Positions 26,040-34,479 of a stretch of 64,000 nt of DNA are shown piece after piece. A program made the position numbers and the translations under genes. Position 1 is the first letter of the stretch, and each line of letters starts with the position of its first letter. The DNA is from an uncultured Spirochaetales bacterium (GTDB lineage: Bacteria; Spirochaetota; Spirochaetia; Sphaerochaetales; Sphaerochaetaceae), in the NCBI GenBank assembly GCA_944390025.1, contig CALXOK010000002.1, forward strand, positions 1 to 64,000. The letters are read 5' to 3'. The notes beneath the pieces were generated by a model. It was not told where the DNA came from. It was given only the letters and a program-made list of their open reading frames with translations, and searched no databases.

Positions 26040-28196
26040 CTACTCGCTCATGACAAGCTGGCTGTAAAGCCCTTCATGAGACATGAGCTCATCATGTGTG
26101 CCTCTGTCCACGATTTCGCCATGATCGAGAACGATTATCTCATCACAGTCCCTGATGGTTGAAAGCCTGTGAGCAATGACTATGCATGTGACACCACGGG
26201 CCTGAATCGACTGCACGACGTCGTACTCCGTCCTCGCATCAAGAGCACTTGTAGCCTCATCGAGGATGACGATTGTCGGGTCCTGTGCGAGCACACGCGC
26301 GATTTCAAGACGCTGACGCTCACCTCCGGAGAAGTCACTTCCGCCTTCTGTGAGCCTGTACTGGTAACCGCCCTCTCTCATCATGATGTTCTCATGAATG
26401 TGCGCATCCCTTGCCGCAAGAATCATCTCGTAATCAGCAATCGACTTGTCCCACATCTTTATGTTGTTCGCAATCGTGTCTTCATACAGGATGATATCCT
26501 GGTCAACAACTGCGAGGGACCCGGTGAAGACACTGTGGTCAATCTGGTCAACGGTCTTGCCGTCAAATGTTATTGTGCCCTCCCAGGGTCTGTAGAGCCC
26601 TGAGATGAGCTTCGACATCGTTGACTTGCCACAGCCCGAGAAGCCGACAATGGCGACCTTGCTTCCCCGCTTGACGCTCAAGGAAAAGTTCTTCACGACG
26701 GGTTCACTGAGGCGGGAATAGCCGAAGGTGACATTGTTTATCTCAATGTTTCCGGATAGCTTGTCGTATTCGACATCCTCATCTTTAAGCGAAGAGTCAC
26801 AGGTCTGATCAGTCTTGTACTTGAGCACATCCTCCACCCTTTCCATGTCGCTTCTCATTTCCTGGATTGTCTGACTTGCAGAAACAAGTGTTCCGGCAGG
26901 AGCGGCAAATGAGGAAAGAAAGCCCTGGAAGGCAAGAAGCATACCGGTCGTGAACTCACCCTGCATGACAAGATAGATGCCGCATGTCAGGACAATAACG
27001 TCCGTCAGAGCGGATACAAGAGTGGGAATCGCGCCGTAATATGTGTTCAGCTTCGAATACTTTATGTCCTGAGTGTTGACATTCGCCTGATAGCCTGCCC
27101 AGTGTTCGAAATATCCATTCTCAGCACCGCTTGCCTTGATGGTCTCAATCATGTCGATACCATTGACAGTAGAGCTTGCGAGCTTGCCGGAGTCTCTCAT
27201 CATGACTCTTGTGATATTCACTTTCTTTTTTGCGATATACCGGGACAGGGCGAAATTCACAAGAACAGAGAAGATTCCAAGAATCGACAGGAACACGCTG
27301 TAGCGGAGCATGACCACAAGAAAAAGAATCATGGTGCAGGTATTCAGAACCAGGGGGGCCAGTGTGTTCACAAGAATCTGGGCGATGGAAGCATTCGTCT
27401 GCTGCCGCTGCAGGATATCTCCAGTGAAGCGCTGCGAGAAGAATGTCATCGGAAGCCTTAGCACGTGCCACATGAAGCGTGCGTTGCCTATTGCCGCCAG
27501 CTTGCCGTTCAGGCGCTGGGAAAACACCTGCCTTACAATCTCGACAACGGCCGTAACAATCGCAAAAAGGCCGAGTATGAACGTGAACGGGTATATCCAC
27601 TTCTCCCCATTGCCGCCAAGCACGCTGTCAAGGAAGAATCGTGAGAATGCCGGATTGACAATGGCGAAGACTGATGTGATCAGTGTCGTTATCGTGATGA
27701 ATGTGAAAGCGAATGAACTTCCTTCCAGCTTCTCCTTCACGAAGCCCATGATGCTCTTCGGCTTGCCTTCCTTCTTGAAATCCTTGCCGGGTCTGAACTG
27801 GAGGCAGATTCCAGTATATGACTCGTCGAATTCCTCCTCGCTGACAGAATATACCCCGCGGGCAGGATCGTTGATTATGGCTTTTCCATTCCTGAAACCG
27901 TCGAGAACAACGAAGTGATTGAACTCCCAGTGGAGAATGCATGGAAATGACACTTCCTCCTTCAGCTCATCCACATCATAGCGGTAGCCCTTGGCCTCCA
28001 GACCGTAATTCCGGGCCGCAAGAAGAATGTTTTTCGCCTTTGAACCGTCTCTTGAGACACCGCAGTCATAACGCACCTGTTCCAGAGGCAGCCATTTCTT
28101 GTAATAGGCCAGAATCATGGCAAGGCAGGCGGCACCACATTCCAGCGCCTCCAGCTGCATGATTACCGGTACTTTCGCGACTTTTGACTTCAACAC
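26040..28196 (-). CDS. C39-peptidase ABC exporter (NHLP type)
   Basis: 718 residues. The N-terminal C39 peptidase cuts leaders after GG: Gln14 and Cys20 in MQLEALECGAACLAMILAYY, His in HFVVLDGF, Asp in IINDPARGVYSV. Membrane domain about 165-440, then the ATPase with Walker A GFSGCGKSTMSKLISG, signature SGGERQRLEIARVLA and Walker B TIVILDEATSALD. It should cleave the Nif11-type precursor after its GG and export the core. Ten bases after the HlyD-like gene. Confidence 0.9.
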   Translation of the reverse strand: MLKSKVAKVPVIMQLEALECGAACLAMILAYYKKWLPLEQVRYDCGVSRDGSKAKNILLAARNYGLEAKGYRYDVDELKEEVSFPCILHWEFNHFVVLDGFRNGKAIINDPARGVYSVSEEEFDESYTGICLQFRPGKDFKKEGKPKSIMGFVKEKLEGSSFAFTFITITTLITSVFAIVNPAFSRFFLDSVLGGNGEKWIYPFTFILGLFAIVTAVVEIVRQVFSQRLNGKLAAIGNARFMWHVLRLPMTFFSQRFTGDILQRQQTNASIAQILVNTLAPLVLNTCTMILFLVVMLRYSVFLSILGIFSVLVNFALSRYIAKKKVNITRVMMRDSGKLASSTVNGIDMIETIKASGAENGYFEHWAGYQANVNTQDIKYSKLNTYYGAIPTLVSALTDVIVLTCGIYLVMQGEFTTGMLLAFQGFLSSFAAPAGTLVSASQTIQEMRSDMERVEDVLKYKTDQTCDSSLKDEDVEYDKLSGNIEINNVTFGYSRLSEPVVKNFSLSVKRGSKVAIVGFSGCGKSTMSKLISGLYRPWEGTITFDGKTVDQIDHSVFTGSLAVVDQDIILYEDTIANNIKMWDKSIADYEMILAARDAHIHENIMMREGGYQYRLTEGGSDFSGGERQRLEIARVLAQDPTIVILDEATSALDARTEYDVVQSIQARGVTCIVIAHRLSTIRDCDEIIVLDHGEIVDRGTHDELMSHEGLYSQLVMSE

Positions 28197-28206
28197 GGCT
28201 TTCTCC

Positions 28207-28671
28207 TCAGTTGAAAAGGAAGGAAATAGGTGAAATCTTCCCTGTCACAATGCTTGTACTGTAGTAGCCGTCCTCCAGCGGGGTGCTGGCCTTCACTTCT
28301 CTTATAAGCTCAGATGCCGGATACTGGCTTGCCAGATAGACATCTTCAATCTCGCTTATAGGCATAAGGCTTTCAGAAATGCTTGTCAGAGGATATCCCG
28401 TTCCATTCACCAGCAGGACATCGTCAGAGGAAAGGCCTTCTGACTCTGTGCCGATGACATAGCATGTGAGTGTGCCGTTTTCCTGAATACCTGTAACATC
28501 GATACGGTCTTCAAGGTTGGCAAGTCCTGCCCAGATAAAAAACCCCACAAGGAAAACAAGAACAGCAATAAGGATAATCCAGATGGAAGGTGTGTTGATT
28601 TTTATATACTCATCCATCTTGTCTGGAGAGGAAATCCTGATAAGACTCTTTTTTCTGAATAACTCGCTCAT
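28207..28671 (-). CDS. Minimal HlyD-like adaptor of the peptide exporter
   Basis: 154 residues. The start LFRKKSLIRISSPDKMDEYI and one membrane segment (WIILIAVLVFLVGFFIWAGL) match the NHLM-type secretion (HlyD) proteins, as does the last strand DGYYSTSIVTGKISPISFLF. Family members are usually well over 200 residues; the alpha-helical hairpin and lipoyl parts seem to be missing, though the reading frame is intact. It would bridge the inner-membrane ABC proteins to the periplasm. Starts 15 bases after the precursor stop. Confidence 0.8.
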   Translation of the reverse strand: MSELFRKKSLIRISSPDKMDEYIKINTPSIWIILIAVLVFLVGFFIWAGLANLEDRIDVTGIQENGTLTCYVIGTESEGLSSDDVLLVNGTGYPLTSISESLMPISEIEDVYLASQYPASELIREVKASTPLEDGYYSTSIVTGKISPISFLFN

Positions 28672-28686
28672 CTCATTGCCTCTCCA

Positions 28687-28965
28687 TCAAAAAAGTATCC
28701 TTGGGAACAGCCCCGGGAAGCGGACAACATTAGATCCACCGCTGACTGAATCAAGGTCGTCATCATCGAGCTCTCCTCTTTTGCTGAAATATGAAGTGAA
28801 ATCCTCAGCGGTTATGGAGAAACCTGCATCCTCTGCAAATGGAACAAGGACATCAGAGATGAACTCAGCGCGGGTTCCTGAAAAATCATCCCTTTTCTTC
28901 TCAAGCTTCTCCATAAGAGATGTATCTTTCTCAAGCAAATCAAAAAAATGTCTGATCTGTTCCAT
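28687..28965 (-). CDS. Nif11-type leader peptide precursor (RiPP-like) with 15-residue core
   Basis: 92 residues. The leader (MEQIRHFFDLLEKDTSLMEK at the start, AEDAGFSITAEDFTSYF in the middle, DDDDLDSVSGG at residues 67-77) has the Nif11-like pattern and the GG site used by C39 peptidases. The predicted core is SNVVRFPGLFPRILF (residues 78-92): hydrophobic, no Cys or Thr, one Ser, and the near-mirror stretch RFPGLFPR. No lanthionine or thiazole chemistry is possible beyond one Ser. Start at 28965: GGAGGG six bases upstream; a longer frame begins at 29022. First gene of the operon. Confidence 0.85.
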   Translation of the reverse strand: MEQIRHFFDLLEKDTSLMEKLEKKRDDFSGTRAEFISDVLVPFAEDAGFSITAEDFTSYFSKRGELDDDDLDSVSGGSNVVRFPGLFPRILF

Positions 28966-29374
28966 ATTTCCCTCCTTTATCATGTCAAAGAAAAACAACT
29001 TGAATAACAGAACATGAAACAAGTTAATTAATTAGCGTTTCCTTTTTTCGACAGTAACATTTAATCATCAAAAAGCTGGTTATGCCAATAAAATTGCAAT
29101 GGCAAACCCTATATTTACAAAAAAAAAGAAAAACACATTATTCACTGTTTGTTCAGCACTTATCAGAAATTCAGAACCTCAGATGATTTCCTTAAGAACA
29201 TCCTTCAGTCTGCTCGCTGACAATGAGCAAGTACCGGATATATCGCTGTATACATCCATTCTCTTTGAATTTATCTTCATAAATGAGTTCAGTCGAGGTC
29301 AGCAGGTGAAGTACAGTTACAACAAGCAGAGAGCCAGTCAGATCACACAGTCATCACGCTATGACGGCAGAACC
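28966..29374. promoter_or_regulatory. Divergent control region between the peptide operon and its XRE regulator
   Basis: About 400 AT-rich bases. At 28997-29002 and 29020-29025 lie AACTTG and CAAGTT, a perfect inverted repeat with 17 bases between, just upstream of the precursor gene; it may be an operator. An open frame runs rightward from 29099 into the regulator, but its first part is low-complexity and I do not think it is coding. Confidence 0.4.
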
Positions 29375-29647
29375 ATGCTTGCCCGCAATCTCAAAAGATA
29401 CAGGGAGGCAAAGGGTCTCACCCAGCGTGAGCTGAGCCAGATGTCCCGTCTCTCTCCGGCAACAATCGGTGAAGTTGAAAGAGGCAGGCAGAATGTGACA
29501 ATCGACCTGATCAGCACTATCTGCATGGTTCTCGAGGTTCCAATCAGGGACATGTTCTCGATGCCTGGCGACATTGAGTCAGAAGTGAGCGGAGACAAGG
29601 ATGCCCTCTTCAGAATCCGCAGGATACTTGACGAGTTAAACGTATAG
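29375..29647 (+). CDS. Cro/C1-type (XRE) transcription regulator
   Basis: 90 residues from the ATG at 29375. MLARNLKRYREAKGLTQREL and SQMSRLSPATIGEVERGRQN form the XRE helix-turn-helix, followed by DLISTICMVLEVPIRDMFSM. The frame is open back to 29099, and GTG at 29307 is another candidate start; no start has a strong Shine-Dalgarno. It is divergent from the Nif11-type precursor operon and is the nearest candidate regulator. Confidence 0.75.
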   Translation: MLARNLKRYREAKGLTQRELSQMSRLSPATIGEVERGRQNVTIDLISTICMVLEVPIRDMFSMPGDIESEVSGDKDALFRIRRILDELNV

Positions 29648-29739
29648 CAACTCTTTTTATTTCAAAGAATTAAACCATTATTGACCATATCCTGTTACTG
29701 AAATATACTTTATGAAGTTTTAAACCTGACGGAGGAAAC

Positions 29740-29958
29740 GTGGCTAAAGAAGAAGCAATTGAAGTGGAAGGAGTCGTCAAAGAAGCGCTTCCTAACACAA
29801 GATTCAGAGTCGAACTTCAGAACAAGCTGGTCATATTGGCTCATCTTTCCGGAAAAATGAGAAAGCACTACATCAGAATCGTTCCGGGAGACATCGTCAA
29901 AGTGGAGCTTTCTCCATATGACCTGACAAAGGGAAGAATCGTTTACAGGGAGCGCTGA
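29740..29958 (+). CDS. infA: Translation initiation factor IF-1
   Basis: 72 residues, the usual IF-1 length and fold: [20 protein letters not shown], then [20 protein letters not shown], ending KGRIVYRER. It binds the 30S A site during initiation. GTG start at 29740 fixed by GGAGG at 29731-29735. Single gene closed by a terminator that overlaps its end. Confidence 0.97.
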   Translation: MAKEEAIEVEGVVKEALPNTRFRVELQNKLVILAHLSGKMRKHYIRIVPGDIVKVELSPYDLTKGRIVYRER

Positions 29959-29980
29959 TTACACACTCCCTTTTATTTTT
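29948..29980 (+). terminator. Terminator of infA
   Basis: GGGAG (29948-29952) pairs with CTCCC (29966-29970), followed by TTTTATTTTT. The stem begins inside the infA coding end. Confidence 0.65.
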
Positions 29981-31322
29981 CCTTTTTGAGAATGACCCAG
30001 GTAACGCCGCTTCCGCCAAAACCGGGCTTCGCAAATCCGGCCTCCCTGCAGCATCCGCTTTTTTCCAGCACCTGCATCGTCACGTCCTTGAGAATTCCGA
30101 CACCATCTTCAGAATGAAGGCCCTTTCCGTGTATCACCGCAATTTTCTCAAGCTTCGATTCAACAGCATCCCTGATAAACCCGGACAGTGCACCTTCCGC
30201 CTCTTCCTGCGTCATCCCGTGTAAATCGAGCGTCGCCTGAGGCAGCATCATCCTCAGCTCATTGATGGTTTTCTCCTTATGCGGAGTAACTGTATCACCT
30301 TTCTGTTTTAAAAGCTCTTCAAAGCTTTCCTCACTTCCGGCTTTCTCAACCTCTCTGATGAAGATCTGTGACCTGACTGGTTTGCAGTGCTTTCTATGAG
30401 GAGCTGCAGACTGAGACGGCTGCTCCATTTTTGAAGTCTTCAAGTCAGCGTGTTCTTCCCTCACGATGTCCCGCGCTCCGGTGAAGACAGACCATGAGAC
30501 GTTGTCAGGAATCTCATCATCCTCTTCCCTTTGTCTGAAAAGCGATGATGTCATGTCTTCTTCAGAAGAGGTTACTTCCTTCTTACTCACAGGCTTGGTA
30601 AGTACAGGCTTTTTTTCCATCCTTGTCTCGTATTCATCAAGAATTGAGGCAAAATCCCGGCTTGCCTTATATGAAGGAGTCTTTCTTTTCTCCGGCATAG
30701 GGGCAGAGACTTCATTCTGCGCCTCTGCAGCCGGTTCTTCAGGCCTTTTCACATCACAAGATCCGGTGAAGACTGACCATGAGACGTTGTCTGGAATCTC
30801 ATCGTCTTCTTCCATCTCTTTGAAGAAAGTGGTCTGAGTTGCAGGCTGTCCTCCTTTTTTCTGAGACACGGTTGATGTCTTTGCCTTCCTTTCTTCCGTT
30901 TTTTCCTCACCGCCTTCAAAAGCTGAGAGGATGTCTGCAAAGGACTGGCTTGGCTTGTATGGGGCACTTGCCCTTCTGTATCCTTCCTTCTCTGACTTTT
31001 TCCTGTCCTTGCCTTCCCACTGTGCGAGGATATCGGCAAAGGATGTTTTCTTTTCCTCTATATCCTTGATGCGCTTCTTTTCCGGCAGAGCATAAGGATT
31101 GCCGGTATGTTCCCAGTTATAGAGGATGTCAGCGAAATCTGCAGAAGGATTGTAGCCCTGTATGATTTCAGAACTTTTGCGGGGTTTCAGTACTGTTTTT
31201 TCTGCCGGCTTCTCTTTTTTCTCTTTCAGCACGATTGACGCAAACGGGGAGGACTGAATATCCTCCCGTTCCGTTTTCGCCGGCATTGCGCGGTTATGTT
31301 TTTTACGGTTGCTGCGTGCCAC
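29973..31322 (-). CDS. Smr-domain protein with repeated FADIL and EIPDNVSWSVF motifs
   Basis: 449 residues. Residues about 365-449 are a Smr domain (ATLDLHGMTQEEAEGALSGF, AVIHGKGLHSEDG), a fold found in MutS2 and stand-alone proteins with nucleic-acid or nuclease roles. The rest is charged and probably disordered, with four short motifs of type (S/D)FA(D/S)IL...(W/F/Y)E at about 62-71, 94-103, 128-136 and 223-232, and two copies of EEDDEIPDNVSWSVFTG at 171-187 and 266-282. The repeats look like docking sites for a partner. Starts two bases after the CBS-protein stop. Confidence 0.7.
   Translation of the reverse strand: MARSNRKKHNRAMPAKTEREDIQSSPFASIVLKEKKEKPAEKTVLKPRKSSEIIQGYNPSADFADILYNWEHTGNPYALPEKKRIKDIEEKKTSFADILAQWEGKDRKKSEKEGYRRASAPYKPSQSFADILSAFEGGEEKTEERKAKTSTVSQKKGGQPATQTTFFKEMEEDDEIPDNVSWSVFTGSCDVKRPEEPAAEAQNEVSAPMPEKRKTPSYKASRDFASILDEYETRMEKKPVLTKPVSKKEVTSSEEDMTSSLFRQREEDDEIPDNVSWSVFTGARDIVREEHADLKTSKMEQPSQSAAPHRKHCKPVRSQIFIREVEKAGSEESFEELLKQKGDTVTPHKEKTINELRMMLPQATLDLHGMTQEEAEGALSGFIRDAVESKLEKIAVIHGKGLHSEDGVGILKDVTMQVLEKSGCCREAGFAKPGFGGSGVTWVILKKEK
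30479..30815. repeat. Two 52-base direct repeats in the Smr-protein gene
   Basis: 30479-30530 and 30764-30815 are nearly identical over about 50 bases (both contain GACCATGAGACGTTGTC). They encode the two EEDDEIPDNVSWSVFTG copies. The high DNA identity suggests a recent duplication or gene conversion. Confidence 0.75.
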
Positions 31323-31324
31323 CC

Positions 31325-31969
31325 TCAGGCTTCCCTGACATCAAGAATTTCTTTGACCATCGGCCTGAGAAGCTGGACAAGGTCATTCTGGCTGCAACCT
31401 TCAACCTTGATTGTGCAGATTGCATTTGACGGGTCCGTTCCCATGAATGTACCGAAAGAGATGATATCCCATCCGGCTTCGGCAACAGCCTTGGAGATGC
31501 TGGCAATGGTTCCAGGCTTGTCATCAACAAGGAAGGAAAGTCTCACTCCGAAATGACGTGCACCGAAAAGCTCAAGAAGAATCTTGAACATGTCGCTCTT
31601 GGAGACGATGCCGACAAGTCTGTCGCCTTCGACAACAGGGAGACAGGACAAATCCTGATCAACCATCAGGCGTGCTGCCTCCTCAACTGTTGTATCCTTT
31701 GTTATTGTCACAGGATCCTTGCTCATCAGCTTTCTCACTGTAAGCTTGCTCAGAAGATAGGCCATTTCATGGATGGACAGAGAGGAAGCCGGAGACGGAG
31801 TTGCATAGAGAATGTCCTTTTCAGAGATGACACCGACAAGCTTCTTGTCCTTGTCAAGGACAGGAAGACGGTGAACCTTCTCCTTCTTCATCAGTTCGGA
31901 AGCCTCAACGACATTGGCATCCGGTCCTATAGTAACAGGATTCTTTGTCATTCTCCTTTCAATAATCAT
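31325..31969 (-). CDS. Two-CBS-domain protein with C-terminal ACT domain (AcuB-like)
   Basis: 214 residues. CBS 1 (MTKNPVTIGPDANVVEASEL, VISEKDILYATPS), CBS 2 (MSKDPVTITKDTTVEEAARL, IVSKSDMFKILLE), then an ACT domain (FLVDDKPGTIASISKAVAEA, MGTDPSNAICTIKVEG). CBS pairs bind adenosyl nucleotides and ACT domains bind amino acids, so this is likely a cytosolic sensor. Its place after the branched-chain amino acid importer suggests a role in amino acid sensing, but this is inference. Confidence 0.8.
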   Translation of the reverse strand: MIIERRMTKNPVTIGPDANVVEASELMKKEKVHRLPVLDKDKKLVGVISEKDILYATPSPASSLSIHEMAYLLSKLTVRKLMSKDPVTITKDTTVEEAARLMVDQDLSCLPVVEGDRLVGIVSKSDMFKILLELFGARHFGVRLSFLVDDKPGTIASISKAVAEAGWDIISFGTFMGTDPSNAICTIKVEGCSQNDLVQLLRPMVKEILDVREA

Positions 31970-32042
31970 ATTCTTTCCTCCTCTTCTTCTCTAAGGAACC
32001 TTGAGTGAATTCTAACAGTGATTGCGATTATTTGCACTATTT

Positions 32043-32780
32043 TTATTCACCAAGGTATGCTGCTCTGACCTTGTCATTTCTCAAAAGCGCGTCTGATGAA
32101 TCAGCAAGCACGATGTTTCCGTTCTCCAGGCAGTAGCCCTTGTTGCTGGCTTTAAGAGCCATTCTGGCATTCTGCTCGACAAGGAAGACAGTGACCTTGT
32201 CCTGCTGGTTGATCAGATGGATTTTATTGAAAATATCCTGGACAACAAGCGGTGCCAGCCCAAGTCCAGGCTCATCCAGAAGTATGAGATGAGGGCTGCT
32301 CATGAGGGCACGTGCGATGGCCATCATCTGCTGCTCTCCTCCAGACAGGGAACGTGTCTTCTGCTTTCTTCTGGCGCCGAGAATCGGGAAAAAGTCGTAC
32401 ATCTCCTCTTTCTTCTTCGCAACGGCGACAGGATCCTTTACCAGGAATGCGCCCATGTCCAGATTCTCCTCGACAGTCATGTCGGCAAAGACATGACGGC
32501 CTTCCGGAACAAGCGCGATACCCCTCTGGCTGAGCAGGTGGGTCGGAACGCTTTTCTTGTGCTTTTCCGCCGTGCTGACAACCTCTCCCTTGAAGCTGAT
32601 TGAGCCTTCCTGAAGAGACACCTGATTGACAATTGCCTTCAAAAGCGTGCTCTTGCCGGCGCCATTGGCACCGATGAGCGCGACAACATCGCCCTCATCC
32701 ACGCTCATCGAGACATTATGGAGGGCTTCAATCGCACCATATCGCACTGTGATTCCGTTTATTTCAAGCATAGCTGCCAT
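32043..32780 (-). CDS. livF: Branched-chain amino acid ABC transporter ATPase LivF
   Basis: 245 residues. Walker A ALIGANGAGKSTLLKAI, signature SLSGGEQQMMAIARALM, Walker B LILLDEPGLGLAP, as in LivF. Last gene of a five-gene liv set, three bases after livG. Confidence 0.92.
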   Translation of the reverse strand: MAAMLEINGITVRYGAIEALHNVSMSVDEGDVVALIGANGAGKSTLLKAIVNQVSLQEGSISFKGEVVSTAEKHKKSVPTHLLSQRGIALVPEGRHVFADMTVEENLDMGAFLVKDPVAVAKKKEEMYDFFPILGARRKQKTRSLSGGEQQMMAIARALMSSPHLILLDEPGLGLAPLVVQDIFNKIHLINQQDKVTVFLVEQNARMALKASNKGYCLENGNIVLADSSDALLRNDKVRAAYLGE

Positions 32781-32783
32781 GAT

Positions 32784-33563
32784 TCATTCCTCCTCGCGGC
32801 CCAGATAGGCTTCAATGACCAGCGGGTCCGACTTGATCTCATCAGGGGTGCCTTCGGCAATCTTCTGGCCGAAACTGAGAACCGTGATGTTGTCACACAC
32901 ATTCATGACAAGCTTCATGTCATGCTCGATAAGGACAACAGTGACACCAAGCTCTCTTATTCTGCTGATGATGTACATCAGATGTGCGGTCTCAGAAGGA
33001 TTCATACCTGCTGCCGGCTCATCAAGGAAGAGAACCTTTGGCTCACTTGCCATTGCGCGTGCAATCTCAAGCTCTCTCTGGTTGCCGTAAGGAAGGTTGC
33101 GTGCGAACTCGTCCTTGAGGGGTGCGAGTTCAAAGAACTCCAGCCACTCAAGGGCTTTGCTGTAAAGCTCCCTGTTCTCCTTGCCTGCATTGAAATAGCT
33201 TTTCACAGCCTGGACAAAACGACCCTTGAAGGGATCTGATCCCACCTTGAAGTGAAGCCCCATCATCACATTCTCGATGACAGTCAAATCGTTATACAGC
33301 CTGATGTTCTGGAAAGTCCTTGCAATACCCAGACGGCTAATTTTCCACGCAGGAAGACGTGTGATGTCCTTTCCATCAAAGATAATCCTGCCGCTGGTCG
33401 GATGATCCATGCCTGTAATCTGGTTGAAAAGAGTTGTCTTGCCGGCTCCGTTCGGCCCGATGAGTCCGTTGACAAGGCCCTGCTCGACATGAAAATCAAC
33501 CTTGTTGACGGCAACGACACCGCCGAAAACCCTGCTGACGGATTCTGTTTCAAGTATTCTCAT
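32784..33563 (-). CDS. livG: Branched-chain amino acid ABC transporter ATPase LivG
   Basis: 259 residues. Walker A LIGPNGAGKTTLFNQITG, a long insert FKGRFVQAVKSYFNAGKENR typical of LivG, signature NLPYGNQRELEIARAMA and Walker B KVLFLDEPAAGMNP. It starts one base after livM. Confidence 0.92.
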   Translation of the reverse strand: MRILETESVSRVFGGVVAVNKVDFHVEQGLVNGLIGPNGAGKTTLFNQITGMDHPTSGRIIFDGKDITRLPAWKISRLGIARTFQNIRLYNDLTVIENVMMGLHFKVGSDPFKGRFVQAVKSYFNAGKENRELYSKALEWLEFFELAPLKDEFARNLPYGNQRELEIARAMASEPKVLFLDEPAAGMNPSETAHLMYIISRIRELGVTVVLIEHDMKLVMNVCDNITVLSFGQKIAEGTPDEIKSDPLVIEAYLGREEE

Positions 33564-33564
33564 T

Positions 33565-34479
33565 TCAGGCCTCCTTCTTCACCGCAGCACTTCTGCGGGT
33601 CTTCCTGCCATCGCCGTAGCGGTATCTGTCGCGGCCGAGGATACCCTGCGGGCGGCAGATCATCATGATGACAAGCACAAGGCCGTAAATAATCTGGCTG
33701 GCCTGTGCCGGAATGACGGAGGACAGTCCGACAAGCTGCGGGAAATATGAGATGAACTCGATGATGAAGGCACCGAGAATGACACCTGCAAGGTTTCCCA
33801 TTCCGCCGAGGACAACCATACAAAGAACCATGACTGAAACCATGAACGTATAGGATCCCGGCTGAACTGTGAGCGTGTATGCAGTTGCGAAACAGCCGGC
33901 TGTTCCACCGACGGCAGCGCCGAGAATGAAAGCTCCGATCTTGTACTTCGTGACGTTGATTCCGTTTGCCTGAGCAGCGACTTCATCCTCCCTGACAGCC
34001 GTCATTGCCCTGCCTAGTCTGGAATGAGCCAGCTGGCGGAAGAGCAAGTAAGCGATAAGCACGAAGAACCATACGAGCAGGATGAATGTGAATTTGTTCC
34101 TGGATGAGAACTGATAACCGAAAAGCTCGGCACGCGGTACAGCCATCATACCGACAGGATTCACGTTTGTCGCAATATTCTTGATAATCTCACCAAGACC
34201 CAGAGTTGCGATACACAGATAATCACCCTTGAGCCTCAGTGTCGGCACACCAATGAGGAAGCCGACGAAACCGGAGACAATTGCGGCGACAGGAAGTGAG
34301 AACCAGAACGGAAGCCCGACAACCTTGCAGATGATTGCAGTAGAGTAACTGCCGATACAGAAGAATCCTGCATGGCACAGAGAAAGCATTCCCGTGTTGC
34401 CGGTGATGCAGTTCTGACCGATTGCCATCAGGGCATAGATTCCGGCATAGATTATTATCAGCTGAAAGAAATTTAACAT
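33565..34479 (-). CDS. livM: Branched-chain amino acid ABC transporter permease LivM
   Basis: 304 residues, about eight or nine membrane segments. The motif GNTGMLSLCHAGFFCIGSYS and the loop TAVREDEVAAQANGINVTKY are typical of LivM. ATG overlaps the livH stop by one base. Confidence 0.92.
   Translation of the reverse strand: MLNFFQLIIIYAGIYALMAIGQNCITGNTGMLSLCHAGFFCIGSYSTAIICKVVGLPFWFSLPVAAIVSGFVGFLIGVPTLRLKGDYLCIATLGLGEIIKNIATNVNPVGMMAVPRAELFGYQFSSRNKFTFILLVWFFVLIAYLLFRQLAHSRLGRAMTAVREDEVAAQANGINVTKYKIGAFILGAAVGGTAGCFATAYTLTVQPGSYTFMVSVMVLCMVVLGGMGNLAGVILGAFIIEFISYFPQLVGLSSVIPAQASQIIYGLVLVIMMICRPQGILGRDRYRYGDGRKTRRSAAVKKEA

Noticed and set aside
29099-29374. Longer start of the XRE regulator
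   Set aside because: The first 92 codons are lysine- and phenylalanine-rich with no domain and no Shine-Dalgarno; probably the control region.
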